From Mariniradius saccharolyticus AK6 (GTDB lineage: Bacteria; Bacteroidota; Bacteroidia; Cytophagales; Cyclobacteriaceae), in assembly GCF_000330725.2 (NCBI RefSeq), contig NZ_AMZY02000023.1:1-64000 (forward strand): DNA of 64,000 nucleotides, written 5' to 3'. Each line of letters opens with the position of its first letter. Position 1 is the first letter of the stretch. Both the position numbers and the translations under genes were made by a program. The notes under the pieces were generated by a model. That model searched no databases and was not told the DNA's origin. It worked only from the letters and a program-made list of their open reading frames with translations. Shown piece after piece: positions 44,335 through 52,978 of the stretch.

Positions 44335-47300
44335 ATGAGAAATTATTTACAAAAAGTAAAGGCGTGGACGATTGCCGGCCTGCTGATGGTCATCAGCGTC
44401 GGTGCCGCCTTCGCCCAGGGCCGGGAGGTAACAGGAACCGTCCTGGACGCGACCCTGAAGGATCCCCTTCCGGGAGTTACAGTACTCGTCAAAGGTACTA
44501 CCAGAGGAACCACGACTGATTTGGATGGTAAGTTTACCATCACGGTACAACCTGGTGACCAAAGTTTGGTGTTCTCCTTTGTGGGCTTCACCGCCCAAGA
44601 GGTGGCCATCGGTAACCAAAGTGTATTCAACATCGAGTTGGCGGAGGATATCCAAAGCCTTCAGGAAGCCGTCGTGATTGGTTACGGTACCCAGGACAAG
44701 AAGGAAATTACCTCTTCCGTGACTAATGTCGGTGCAGAGCAGTTCAACCGCGGTAACTTCCCCAACCCAACCCAATTGCTGCAAGGTAAGGTAGCCGGTC
44801 TGTCAGTAACCAGGCCAGGTGGTAACCCCAATGCGCAGCCTACTTTGAGATTGAGGGGTATTTCATCCTTTGGCGCTACCCAATCTCCCTTGATTGTATT
44901 GGATGGTGTGATTGGCGCTTCGATCGATGCGGTTGACCCCAATGATATCGAGTCTTTTGACGTATTGAAGGATGCTTCCGCCGCTGCGATCTACGGTACA
45001 CGTGGTGCGGCAGGTGTGATCTTGATCACGACCAAAAAAGGCTCTTCCAAAAAAGGATATGCGAATGTGACCCTCAACACTTTCGGGGCAGCTGAAACCG
45101 CTTCAAATCTGATCCCTGTTTTGTCACCTGAAGAATTTGTCGCAAGAGGTGGTTTTGATTGGGGTTCCAGCACAGATTGGAGAAAAGAAATCCTCCAAAC
45201 TGCATACAACGGAACTGTGAACGCTTCGGTAACAGGCGGTTTTGACAATACCAATTATTTGGTTTCCGTCAATTATCGTAACAACGACGGTGTTGTAAAA
45301 GGTACCAATCGTGAGACTTTGAACACCCGTTTCAATTTCAACCATGGGGCTTTGAATAACAAACTCAGGATGAATGTCAGCTTGGCCTACACCAATACGA
45401 ATACCAAAGACGTAAACTCAGAAGCTGTACGTTATGCAACCATCTACAACCCAACAGCACCAGTTTGGGAAAGTGGCTATAACCCTCAAGAGTCTTCCCA
45501 AGACCGTGAGGCGAGGCTTGCATTGGCAAATAGGAGATTTGGAGGTTATTTCCAAAGAGACTTATTTGACTATTTCAACCCGGTAGCGTTGATCAATCAG
45601 CAACAATTTACCAACGAAATTAAGAGTGCGATCTATTCCTACAGATTGGAATATGACATCACGGATAAAATTACGATTGCGTCCCAGTTTTCAGAAGACA
45701 GATTAAGCGTTCTGTCAGGTAGCTGGTTCTCTTGGCAGGATTTCAACGTAGGTTTCGGTCGTAGTGGACAGGCCGGACAAAACCAATTTGACCGTACCAC
45801 ATCTATTTGGAACGGTACCATCCGCTACGAAAATGAGATCTTTGACCGTATGAACTTCACGTTCCTGGCCGGTGGTGAAACACAAATCTTCAAGGAAAGA
45901 GGCTTTAATGCTTCTGCCACGAGGTTCTTGTTTGACCAAAGCTATAATAACCTCGGTGCAGGTTATGTAAGATTCGGAAATGGTAGCGATATGAGTTCAT
46001 TTGCCACCAATGCCACCTTGAATTCTGTGTTCGGTAGGGCAAACTTCAATTATAACAACACCTACTTCTTATCTGCTTCCGTACGGGCTGAGACCTACTC
46101 AGGATTCGGTAAAGAAAATCAAACCGGTGTATTCCCCGCATTCTCTGCAGGCGCTGATTTGACACAGATTTTCGACATGGGTATATTCAGCAACTTCAAG
46201 CCAAGGGCATCATACGGTATAGTGGGTCAGTTGCCACCCTCTCCGACTTTGGCAATCGGCTTGTTCCAAAACGGAAACAGAATTGCCTTGGATGCAGATA
46301 ATCCATTCAACAATGGCTTCGTAGCACCAAGACAAGTTGGTAACCCGAACCCACAATTGAAATGGGAAACAACCACGGAAATCAACTTGGGTATCGACTA
46401 CGGTATTTGGAATGGAAAGGTGACCGGTACTTTGGATGTTTATTCCAGAAAGATCTCCGACCTTCTTTTCAATACCCAAGTGCCAGCAGGTGCTCCTAAC
46501 GAATTTGACCCAGGAAACTTCTACACTGCAAACTCCATTTGGGCGAACATCGGTGACCTTTCACAGGCCGGTATTGAGTTCTTGGTCAATGTGAACAACG
46601 TGAAATTGGGTCCTGTCAATTGGACGCCTTCTTTCAACTTCACGATGTACAAAAGAACGACCATTGACAGAATCGGTGTGGGTTCCATCAACCTTCCTGA
46701 AATCAGGCAAGCCACTCCAGGTTCTCCAGGTCAAAACAACAACGAAATCGTTTGGAACCGCGTAGGTCAAGAAGTTGGTCGGTTCTATGGACCAAGATTC
46801 CTTGGTTTGACTGAAAGAGGGGAGTATATCCTCAGCACAGAAAGACCAGAGGAGTTCGAAGATTTGGGAAGCGGTTTGCCATCGGGTGATTTCGGTTTCT
46901 CCAATTCCTTCTCTTACGGCAAATGGGATATGAACTTCTTGTTGAGAGGTAGCTGGGGTCACTTGATCTACAACTCTTTCAGGGGTTTCTATGAAAATGC
47001 AGACGGTGCTTCCAATACATGGAACTCAGTAATCACGAAAAATACGCCTATATCTCCTTTAGTGATTTCAACACCCACTTTCTCTGATCTATACTTGGAA
47101 AGAGGCGATTTCATGAGGCTGGATAACCTTCAAATCGGCTACAATGTGGCAAGCAGGTCAAGCAGCATCAGCAATTTCAGAATTTACGGCGGGGTGCAAA
47201 ACCTTTTCACGATCACCCAGTTTAGCGGTGTAGATCCAGAAGTAAGATGGACCGACGACGGAAATCCATTGGCACCAGGCATCGAAAGAAGAAATACTTA

Positions 47301-47349
47301 CTTCGTTCCTAGAATCTGGACCGCGGGTTTGACCATAACGTTTAAATAA
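44335..47349 (+). CDS. SusC/RagA family TonB-linked outer-membrane protein
   Basis: A 1004-residue TonB-dependent transporter. Residues 1-28 are a signal peptide, then a carboxypeptidase-D-like domain (REVTGTVLDATLKDPLPGV), a TonB-box-like segment (QEAVVIGYGTQDKKEIT), the plug with the family signature (FDVLKDASAAAIYGTRGAAG), and a barrel ending in TAGLTITFK. It would import a nutrient with the SusD-like lipoprotein next to it. Codon use is biased to GGT, AAC, ACC and AGA codons, more than in neighbours, a sign of high expression. It is the first gene of the operon that ends with the haloperoxidase-like gene. Confidence 0.96.
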   Translation: MRNYLQKVKAWTIAGLLMVISVGAAFAQGREVTGTVLDATLKDPLPGVTVLVKGTTRGTTTDLDGKFTITVQPGDQSLVFSFVGFTAQEVAIGNQSVFNIELAEDIQSLQEAVVIGYGTQDKKEITSSVTNVGAEQFNRGNFPNPTQLLQGKVAGLSVTRPGGNPNAQPTLRLRGISSFGATQSPLIVLDGVIGASIDAVDPNDIESFDVLKDASAAAIYGTRGAAGVILITTKKGSSKKGYANVTLNTFGAAETASNLIPVLSPEEFVARGGFDWGSSTDWRKEILQTAYNGTVNASVTGGFDNTNYLVSVNYRNNDGVVKGTNRETLNTRFNFNHGALNNKLRMNVSLAYTNTNTKDVNSEAVRYATIYNPTAPVWESGYNPQESSQDREARLALANRRFGGYFQRDLFDYFNPVALINQQQFTNEIKSAIYSYRLEYDITDKITIASQFSEDRLSVLSGSWFSWQDFNVGFGRSGQAGQNQFDRTTSIWNGTIRYENEIFDRMNFTFLAGGETQIFKERGFNASATRFLFDQSYNNLGAGYVRFGNGSDMSSFATNATLNSVFGRANFNYNNTYFLSASVRAETYSGFGKENQTGVFPAFSAGADLTQIFDMGIFSNFKPRASYGIVGQLPPSPTLAIGLFQNGNRIALDADNPFNNGFVAPRQVGNPNPQLKWETTTEINLGIDYGIWNGKVTGTLDVYSRKISDLLFNTQVPAGAPNEFDPGNFYTANSIWANIGDLSQAGIEFLVNVNNVKLGPVNWTPSFNFTMYKRTTIDRIGVGSINLPEIRQATPGSPGQNNNEIVWNRVGQEVGRFYGPRFLGLTERGEYILSTERPEEFEDLGSGLPSGDFGFSNSFSYGKWDMNFLLRGSWGHLIYNSFRGFYENADGASNTWNSVITKNTPISPLVISTPTFSDLYLERGDFMRLDNLQIGYNVASRSSSISNFRIYGGVQNLFTITQFSGVDPEVRWTDDGNPLAPGIERRNTYFVPRIWTAGLTITFK

Positions 47350-47367
47350 CATAAACTCAGAATAAAT

Positions 47368-48861
47368 ATGTTACGATTAGTAAAATCAATTTGTGTGGGA
47401 GGTTTCGTCGCTTTGGCTACCACCTCATGCTGGGAACTGGAACAAGAAGTACTGACGGGATTGACTGCCGATGATTTGGCAAACAGCCCGAGACCAGAAC
47501 TTATAGACGTATTGAAACAAGGTGCCTATGCCTCAGTAATCGGTAACTGGGGTGGACACGGTGGTATGTGGAGTATCAATGAAGTGTCTTCTGACCAATT
47601 AGCCATTCCACAAAAAGGTGCCGACTGGGAAGATGGTGGTATTTGGTTGCGGAATCACAGGCACACTTGGGCTGTTGGAGACGGTGCATACAACGGTGCC
47701 TGGCAATATTGCTATGGTATCGTGGCACAGTGTAACCTCTTGATGTCCCAATATCCGACGATCGAAGGTTTGAATGCCGAACTTCGCGTATTGAGGGCAT
47801 TGGCTTATTTGTGGTTGATCGATAACTTCGGAAACGTTCCAATCATCCTGGAAACGGACAGAGGCGGAAACCCTCCTCAAAATACCCGTCAGGAAGTGTT
47901 CAACTTTATCGAAAGCAGCATCAAGGACAACGTGGACTTGTTGCCAAAAACTTTCGTGAAGACGAATTTGAACTACTACTCTGCGCACATGATCTTGGCC
48001 AAATTGTATTTGAACGCTGAGGTTTACACAGGTGTTCCAAAATGGGCAGAGGCGGAAGCTGCAATTGATGTGGTGATCAATTCTGGAGGTTACTCATTGG
48101 AACCAAACTTCTTTGCAAACTTCTCTGCAAGAAACAGCGGTTCTTCTGAAAACATCTTTACACTCCCCTACGACGCAAACAACGCAGGCGGTTTCAATAT
48201 CCACCACATGACCTTCCATTATGGTAACCAAGCTACTTTCCAATTGCAGGAACAACCATGGAATGGGTATACCGCTTTGGAGGAATTCTACAATAGCTTT
48301 GAGCCTGGTGATGCCAGAAGAGCCAGTTTGAGGGAAGGGCAGCAGTTCGCTGCTGATGGAAGGACGCCGATCTTGGATAACGCTGTTGAGCCCAATGATC
48401 CAGATGGACCAACATTGATCTTTACTCCACGAATCAACGAGTTGGCTCCGAATGCACTTCGTCAGGCTGGCACTAGGATCAATAAATTTGAGGTACCACT
48501 AGGATCTCCTAACTCGCTGGATAACGATTTCCCGATCTTCCGTTTGGCTGATGCGATCTTGATGAAGGCTGAGGCTGCTTTCCGTTTGGGCAGAACATCG
48601 GACGCATTGGCGCTGGTTAACCAAGTAAGGGCTAGGGCTAATGCTGCGCCGTTGAGCACTTTGACCGCTGACATCTTGTTGGCAGAAAGAGGACGCGAGT
48701 TGTTTGCGGAAGGACACAGAAGATCTGATTTGATCCGTTTCGGACGATTCAATGACGCTTGGTGGGAGAAGAACCCATCACAGCCATTCAGGAATTTGTT
48801 CCCTATCCCGCAAAACCAATTGCAAGCCAATCCTAACCTGACCCAAAACCCAGGTTATTAA
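47368..48861 (+). CDS. SusD/RagB family nutrient-binding lipoprotein
   Basis: A 497-residue surface lipoprotein with lipobox ATTSC (Cys at 21). Helical, TPR-like segments are visible: AELRVLRALAYLWLIDNFGNVP near 140-160, NYYSAHMILAKLYLNAEVY near 210 and FRLADAILMKAEAAFRLG near 395. It ends with the family signature LFPIPQNQLQANPNLTQNPGY. It caps the SusC-like transporter and helps bind the nutrient. The gene lies 18 nt after susC. A terminator follows at 48888-48915. Confidence 0.95.
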   Translation: MLRLVKSICVGGFVALATTSCWELEQEVLTGLTADDLANSPRPELIDVLKQGAYASVIGNWGGHGGMWSINEVSSDQLAIPQKGADWEDGGIWLRNHRHTWAVGDGAYNGAWQYCYGIVAQCNLLMSQYPTIEGLNAELRVLRALAYLWLIDNFGNVPIILETDRGGNPPQNTRQEVFNFIESSIKDNVDLLPKTFVKTNLNYYSAHMILAKLYLNAEVYTGVPKWAEAEAAIDVVINSGGYSLEPNFFANFSARNSGSSENIFTLPYDANNAGGFNIHHMTFHYGNQATFQLQEQPWNGYTALEEFYNSFEPGDARRASLREGQQFAADGRTPILDNAVEPNDPDGPTLIFTPRINELAPNALRQAGTRINKFEVPLGSPNSLDNDFPIFRLADAILMKAEAAFRLGRTSDALALVNQVRARANAAPLSTLTADILLAERGRELFAEGHRRSDLIRFGRFNDAWWEKNPSQPFRNLFPIPQNQLQANPNLTQNPGY

Positions 48862-48887
48862 TCTCCGGCTTACGATCGGAAATACTG

Positions 48888-48917
48888 AAAGAAGTGCACT
48901 AAGGTGCACTTCTTTTT
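48888..48917 (+). terminator. Terminator after susD
   Basis: AAAGAAGTGCAC (48888-48899) pairs with GTGCACTTCTTT (48904-48915), a perfect 12-bp stem with loop TAAG and a T run. It is 26 nt after the susD stop and before the VCBS genes, so read-through or separate promotion of the latter is implied. Confidence 0.9.
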
Positions 48918-48939
48918 AGTTTCTACGCCTTCAAAATCT

Positions 48940-48947
48940 TACCTTTG
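48940..48947 (+). promoter_or_regulatory. Promoter of the VCBS/haloperoxidase operon
   Basis: TACCTTTG fits TAnnTTTG exactly, with a T-rich stretch 17-19 nt upstream. It lies just past the susD terminator and gives a leader of about 90 nt before the first VCBS gene. This supports transcription of 49044-61787 apart from susCD. Confidence 0.55.
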
Positions 48948-49043
48948 CAAAGCACAAACTCAGGCTGATTCCTCGTCACGTTTGACTACAGTAAGCCCCC
49001 TCCTACCTGCGCATCAAAGGCAGGTCTATGGTATACCCATACG

Positions 49044-52000
49044 ATGATACAATCCAGAATTTCCCAAAAGTTGCAAATATCAACCACCTGCTGCCTACTC
49101 CCGCTTGCGGTATTCCTATGCGCAGGATGCAAGAAAGCGCCCGAAACCACGGATTCCCCAAAGCTTTTTACCTTACTACCCTCATCCCATACTGGGATTG
49201 ATTTCAGAAATGATCTTTCCTTTACCGAAAAATTCAACCCCTACACTTTCCGGAATTTTTTCAATGGAGCCGGAGTCGCGCTCGGCGACATCAACAACGA
49301 TGGCCTGATCGATATTTTCCTTGCAGGCAACCAAACCCCGAATCGCCTTTACCTCAACAAAGGTGATTTCAAATTTGAAGACATTACCCAAAAAGCGGGA
49401 CTCTGGGTCGAGGGCATTTGGTCCACGGGAGTCAGCATGGCCGATATCAATGGGGATGGCTTTCTCGATATTTATGTCTGCAAGTCCGGTCCGCTCGAAG
49501 GCGAAAACCGTCACAATGCCCTCTATATCAACAATGGGGATTTGACCTTTTCCGAACAAGGGCAAGCCTACGGCATCGCCGAAAAGGGGCTTTCCCAGCA
49601 TGCTGTTTTTTTTGATTATGACCGTGACGGGGACCTTGACATGTACCTGCTTAATAACTCGGGCCGCTCAATTGGCTTAAACGATCTTCGCGAAGGGCAG
49701 CGTGCCGTTCGTGACCCGGAAGGTGGCAATAAACTCTTTCGAAATGATGGGGGAAAATTCAGCGATGTAAGCGAAAAGGCAGGGATTTACGGTTCCGCAA
49801 TCGGCTATGGCTTGGGAGTGACCGCGGCGGATTTGAACCGCGACGGTTGGCCGGATCTGTACGTTTCCAATGACTTTTTCGAGCGCGATTACCTCTATAT
49901 CAATAACCGAGACGGCACCTTTTCCGAAGTTTTGGAAAGCGCGATGACCGAAATCAGCATGGGTTCCATGGGCGCCGATATCGCGGACCTGGACAACGAC
50001 GGTTGGCAGGATATCTTCGTTACCGAAATGCTTCCCGCGACTTGGGACCGAGCGAAGACAAAGACGCCTTTTGAGGATTGGGACAAGTACCAAGCCAATA
50101 TCAAAGCCGGGTATTTTCACCAATTCACCCGAAATACGCTTCAGCGCAACCTCGGCTGGAAACCGGGCACGAAGGAAGCGCATTTCGTCGATATTGCAAG
50201 ATTTTCCGGGGTACATGCCACCGACTGGAGTTGGGGGGCACTGATATTCGATGCAGACAACGATGGGCTCCGGGATATCTTCGTTGCCAACGGGATTGTC
50301 AAGGATCTCACGGATTTCGACTTTGTGGACTATTTTGAGGATAAAGCCGATTTGATCCAACAATACCGCCGGGATTCGGTGCTGATTACCAAAATTCTCG
50401 AGCAGGCACCCTCCACACCCTTGCAGAATTACCTGTTCCACAACAGGGGGAATTTCCATTTCGAAAACATCGCAGCCCAATCCGGCATGAATCAATTGAC
50501 TTTTTCGACCGGTGCTGCCTATGCGGATTTCAACAATGACGGCGCACTCGATCTTGTCGTCAACAACCTGAACGGAGAAGTGTACCTCTATCAAAACAAC
50601 AGCCCCCAAATCTCCAAAAGGAACTTCCTTCAGCTCGATTTACAGGGAAATTATGGTGCGCTGGTGCAGGTTTTTGTGGGCAAACAAATGTTTTTGGCGG
50701 AAAATAACCCCGTGAAGGGGTACATGTCTTCGGTAGACCAAAGGGTGCATATTGGTTTGGATACATTAAAACTGGTCGACTCAATTTGGGTGGACTGGCC
50801 CCATGGAAAAAGAAGCGTGCTGAAATCCGTCGCTGCCAACCAAGTGCTGAAAATAAATCCAGCGGAAGCCAACATTACCACTCCAGCACTAACGATAGCT
50901 CCTACCTTCCTTTCTTCAACTCCATCACTTTCCTGGAAACACGAGGAAAGCAGCTTCGTGGATTTTGACCGGGACAGGCTACGCTTCCAAATGGCGAGCA
51001 ATGAAGGTCCGCGCATCGCGGTCGCCGACCTGAACGGCGACGGCTGGGATGACCTGTTTTTGCCCGGAGCAAAAGGACAGGCGTCCACGATTTGGATGCA
51101 GGATGCCAAAGGGAATTTCAGGGAAACACAGGTTTTGGAGAAATCCGAGGCGCCCGAGGACGTGGAAGGACTCTTTTTTGATGCCAATGCCGACGGACGC
51201 TTGGACCTGTACGTGGTCAGCGGAAGTTTGGAGTTCAACTACCTCAATCCACTGTACCAAGACAGGCTGTACCTGAACGACGGAAACGGGAAGCTCCAAT
51301 TGTCCCCCAAAAGTCTGCCGCAAAGATTCGAAAGCTCGGCATTTGTCCGGGTACTTGATTTCAACAAAGATGGAAAACCCGATCTCCTAGTCGGTACCCG
51401 AACGATTCCCTTCGCCTATGGAGTCGGTGGGGATTTGGTGCTGTTGGAAAATCAGGGCAACGGAAGTTTCTTGGATAAAACAACTGCGCTGGCACCGGGA
51501 TTCAAAGGATTGGGCATGGCGCGTGATGCTTGGACGGGAGATTTGGACGGTGATGGCAACTTGGAAATCGCGGTGGTCGGCGATTGGATGCCGATCCATG
51601 TATTCAGCGAGCGTCAGGGCAAATTCGTGGAAACCTCGGTAGAAATGGGCTTTGAAAAGACGGGTGGATTTTGGAACTGCATCTTCGCGGGCGATTGGAA
51701 TGCAGATGGAAAGACCGATTTGCTGTTTGGCAATATGGGTACCAATTCGCGTTTGCAGGCTTCCTCGGACAAACCGCTGCGAATGTATGTCAACGACTTT
51801 GACCAAAACGGAAGCGTTGAACAAATCATTACCCAATATGAAGGCGACAAAGCCTATCCGATCGTTTTGAAAAACACGCTGCTCAAACAATTGCCGGCAT
51901 TACGGAAAAACCTACTCAATTATGCCGCTTATAGGGACAAGGCGATTCAGGACCTTTTTCCGGAGGATTTGCTGCAACGTTCCAAGATTTGGGAAGTGCA

Positions 52001-52388
52001 TACCTTGGAGTCGCGCATGTACATCCAAGGGGGAAATGCTACCTTTGCAAGCGTAAAAATCCCAGAGGTGTTGCAGTACAGTGCGGTCTATGCCTTTCAT
52101 GCCGAATCGGATAGCGATGGGCAATTGCATTTATACGCAGGTGGCAACCAAAGTAGAATAAAGCCAGAATTGGGAATTCAAATGGGTAGCTACGGTTGGC
52201 ATTTCATCTTGGACAAAGAAGGCGGATTCAAACATATTCCGGCCGCGGAGTCGGGCTTCTTCGTCTCAGGCGAAATCCGCAGCCTAAATACCATACGCGG
52301 ACCCAAAGGCAAGTATTTTGCCCTAGCCCGCAACAACGATACGATGTTGTTCTTCAAAATGAATGAAAAACCAAGATTATCAAAATGA
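49044..52388 (+). CDS. FG-GAP/VCBS repeat lipoprotein with ASPIC/UnbV domain (paralog 1)
   Basis: A 1114-residue surface lipoprotein (lipobox FLCAGC, Cys at 29). It is built from about a dozen calcium-binding FG-GAP/VCBS repeats with DxNxDGxxD loops (GDINNDGLIDIF near 81, ADINGDGFLDIYV near 131, DYDRDGDLDMYLL near 190, ADLDNDGWQDIFV near 315), in two groups. An ASPIC/UnbV domain (QMFLAENNPVKGYMSSVDQ region) lies between them near 540-615, and a conserved C-terminal part starts MYVNDFDQNGSVEQ near 912. The two groups suggest two propellers. Paralogs 52962 and 56998 share this plan. It follows the susCD genes and overlaps the next gene by 4 nt. Binding or processing of a surface ligand is inferred, not shown. 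Confidence 0.93.
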   Translation: MIQSRISQKLQISTTCCLLPLAVFLCAGCKKAPETTDSPKLFTLLPSSHTGIDFRNDLSFTEKFNPYTFRNFFNGAGVALGDINNDGLIDIFLAGNQTPNRLYLNKGDFKFEDITQKAGLWVEGIWSTGVSMADINGDGFLDIYVCKSGPLEGENRHNALYINNGDLTFSEQGQAYGIAEKGLSQHAVFFDYDRDGDLDMYLLNNSGRSIGLNDLREGQRAVRDPEGGNKLFRNDGGKFSDVSEKAGIYGSAIGYGLGVTAADLNRDGWPDLYVSNDFFERDYLYINNRDGTFSEVLESAMTEISMGSMGADIADLDNDGWQDIFVTEMLPATWDRAKTKTPFEDWDKYQANIKAGYFHQFTRNTLQRNLGWKPGTKEAHFVDIARFSGVHATDWSWGALIFDADNDGLRDIFVANGIVKDLTDFDFVDYFEDKADLIQQYRRDSVLITKILEQAPSTPLQNYLFHNRGNFHFENIAAQSGMNQLTFSTGAAYADFNNDGALDLVVNNLNGEVYLYQNNSPQISKRNFLQLDLQGNYGALVQVFVGKQMFLAENNPVKGYMSSVDQRVHIGLDTLKLVDSIWVDWPHGKRSVLKSVAANQVLKINPAEANITTPALTIAPTFLSSTPSLSWKHEESSFVDFDRDRLRFQMASNEGPRIAVADLNGDGWDDLFLPGAKGQASTIWMQDAKGNFRETQVLEKSEAPEDVEGLFFDANADGRLDLYVVSGSLEFNYLNPLYQDRLYLNDGNGKLQLSPKSLPQRFESSAFVRVLDFNKDGKPDLLVGTRTIPFAYGVGGDLVLLENQGNGSFLDKTTALAPGFKGLGMARDAWTGDLDGDGNLEIAVVGDWMPIHVFSERQGKFVETSVEMGFEKTGGFWNCIFAGDWNADGKTDLLFGNMGTNSRLQASSDKPLRMYVNDFDQNGSVEQIITQYEGDKAYPIVLKNTLLKQLPALRKNLLNYAAYRDKAIQDLFPEDLLQRSKIWEVHTLESRMYIQGGNATFASVKIPEVLQYSAVYAFHAESDSDGQLHLYAGGNQSRIKPELGIQMGSYGWHFILDKEGGFKHIPAAESGFFVSGEIRSLNTIRGPKGKYFALARNNDTMLFFKMNEKPRLSK

Positions 52389-52978
52389 GAATTTCAAAAA
52401 AATCCATCCTCTTTGTTCTGATCCTCATGGGCTTGTTTTCCTGCAAGTCAGACTATCAAAAGATGAAGGAAGAAGCAGAGGCTTCAGGCGTCGTCGCCGA
52501 GGACTTGTTTCTCGGAATTAGGTTTGGTATGGTCAGAAGGGAGTTCTTTGAAACATGTGCTGAACACAACAAAAATGGCGTACTCATCAACGGGCCGCAC
52601 CACTTGCAGGTCCTTTACCATCCTGAGATGCCATCCGGCAAGAAAGTCGATATGTTTTTTTACCCGGATTTTGAGGAGGACCGACTGTTCTTCATGCCGA
52701 TAGAGTTCATCTACACAGATTGGTTTCCGACAAATGAAGAATACACCAAGGACAAACTCTTAGCCGATGTGGTCGGGCTGTTTGAGAATTGGTATGGGCC
52801 TGGATTCAGGGAAATCACCAACCAAGACAAAACCATCCGGGCGATGGTCAAAATCGACGGCAACCGCCTGATACGGATATTTATCAAAGACATCAAGACT
52901 GTCCGTGCCGAAATACTCGACCTCAGGGTCAAGGATATCACGGAACTGAACAAACCAAGCAATGAAGCATCTCAATAG
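52385..52978 (+). CDS. Small lipoprotein of unknown function
   Basis: A 197-residue lipoprotein, with lipobox GLFSC (Cys at 20), then a compact mixed fold (LGIRFGMVRREFFETC near 45-60, a conserved-looking GPHHLQVLYHPEMP segment near 75). I recognise no family. It overlaps VCBS paralog 1 by 4 nt and VCBS paralog 2 by 17 nt, so it is part of the same translationally coupled operon and may act with them. Confidence 0.75.
   Translation: MRISKKSILFVLILMGLFSCKSDYQKMKEEAEASGVVAEDLFLGIRFGMVRREFFETCAEHNKNGVLINGPHHLQVLYHPEMPSGKKVDMFFYPDFEEDRLFFMPIEFIYTDWFPTNEEYTKDKLLADVVGLFENWYGPGFREITNQDKTIRAMVKIDGNRLIRIFIKDIKTVRAEILDLRVKDITELNKPSNEASQ

Noticed and set aside
49677-50609. 310-codon minus-strand open frame
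   Set aside because: It is antisense to VCBS paralog 1, by the same repeat-codon effect as at 57508-59157.
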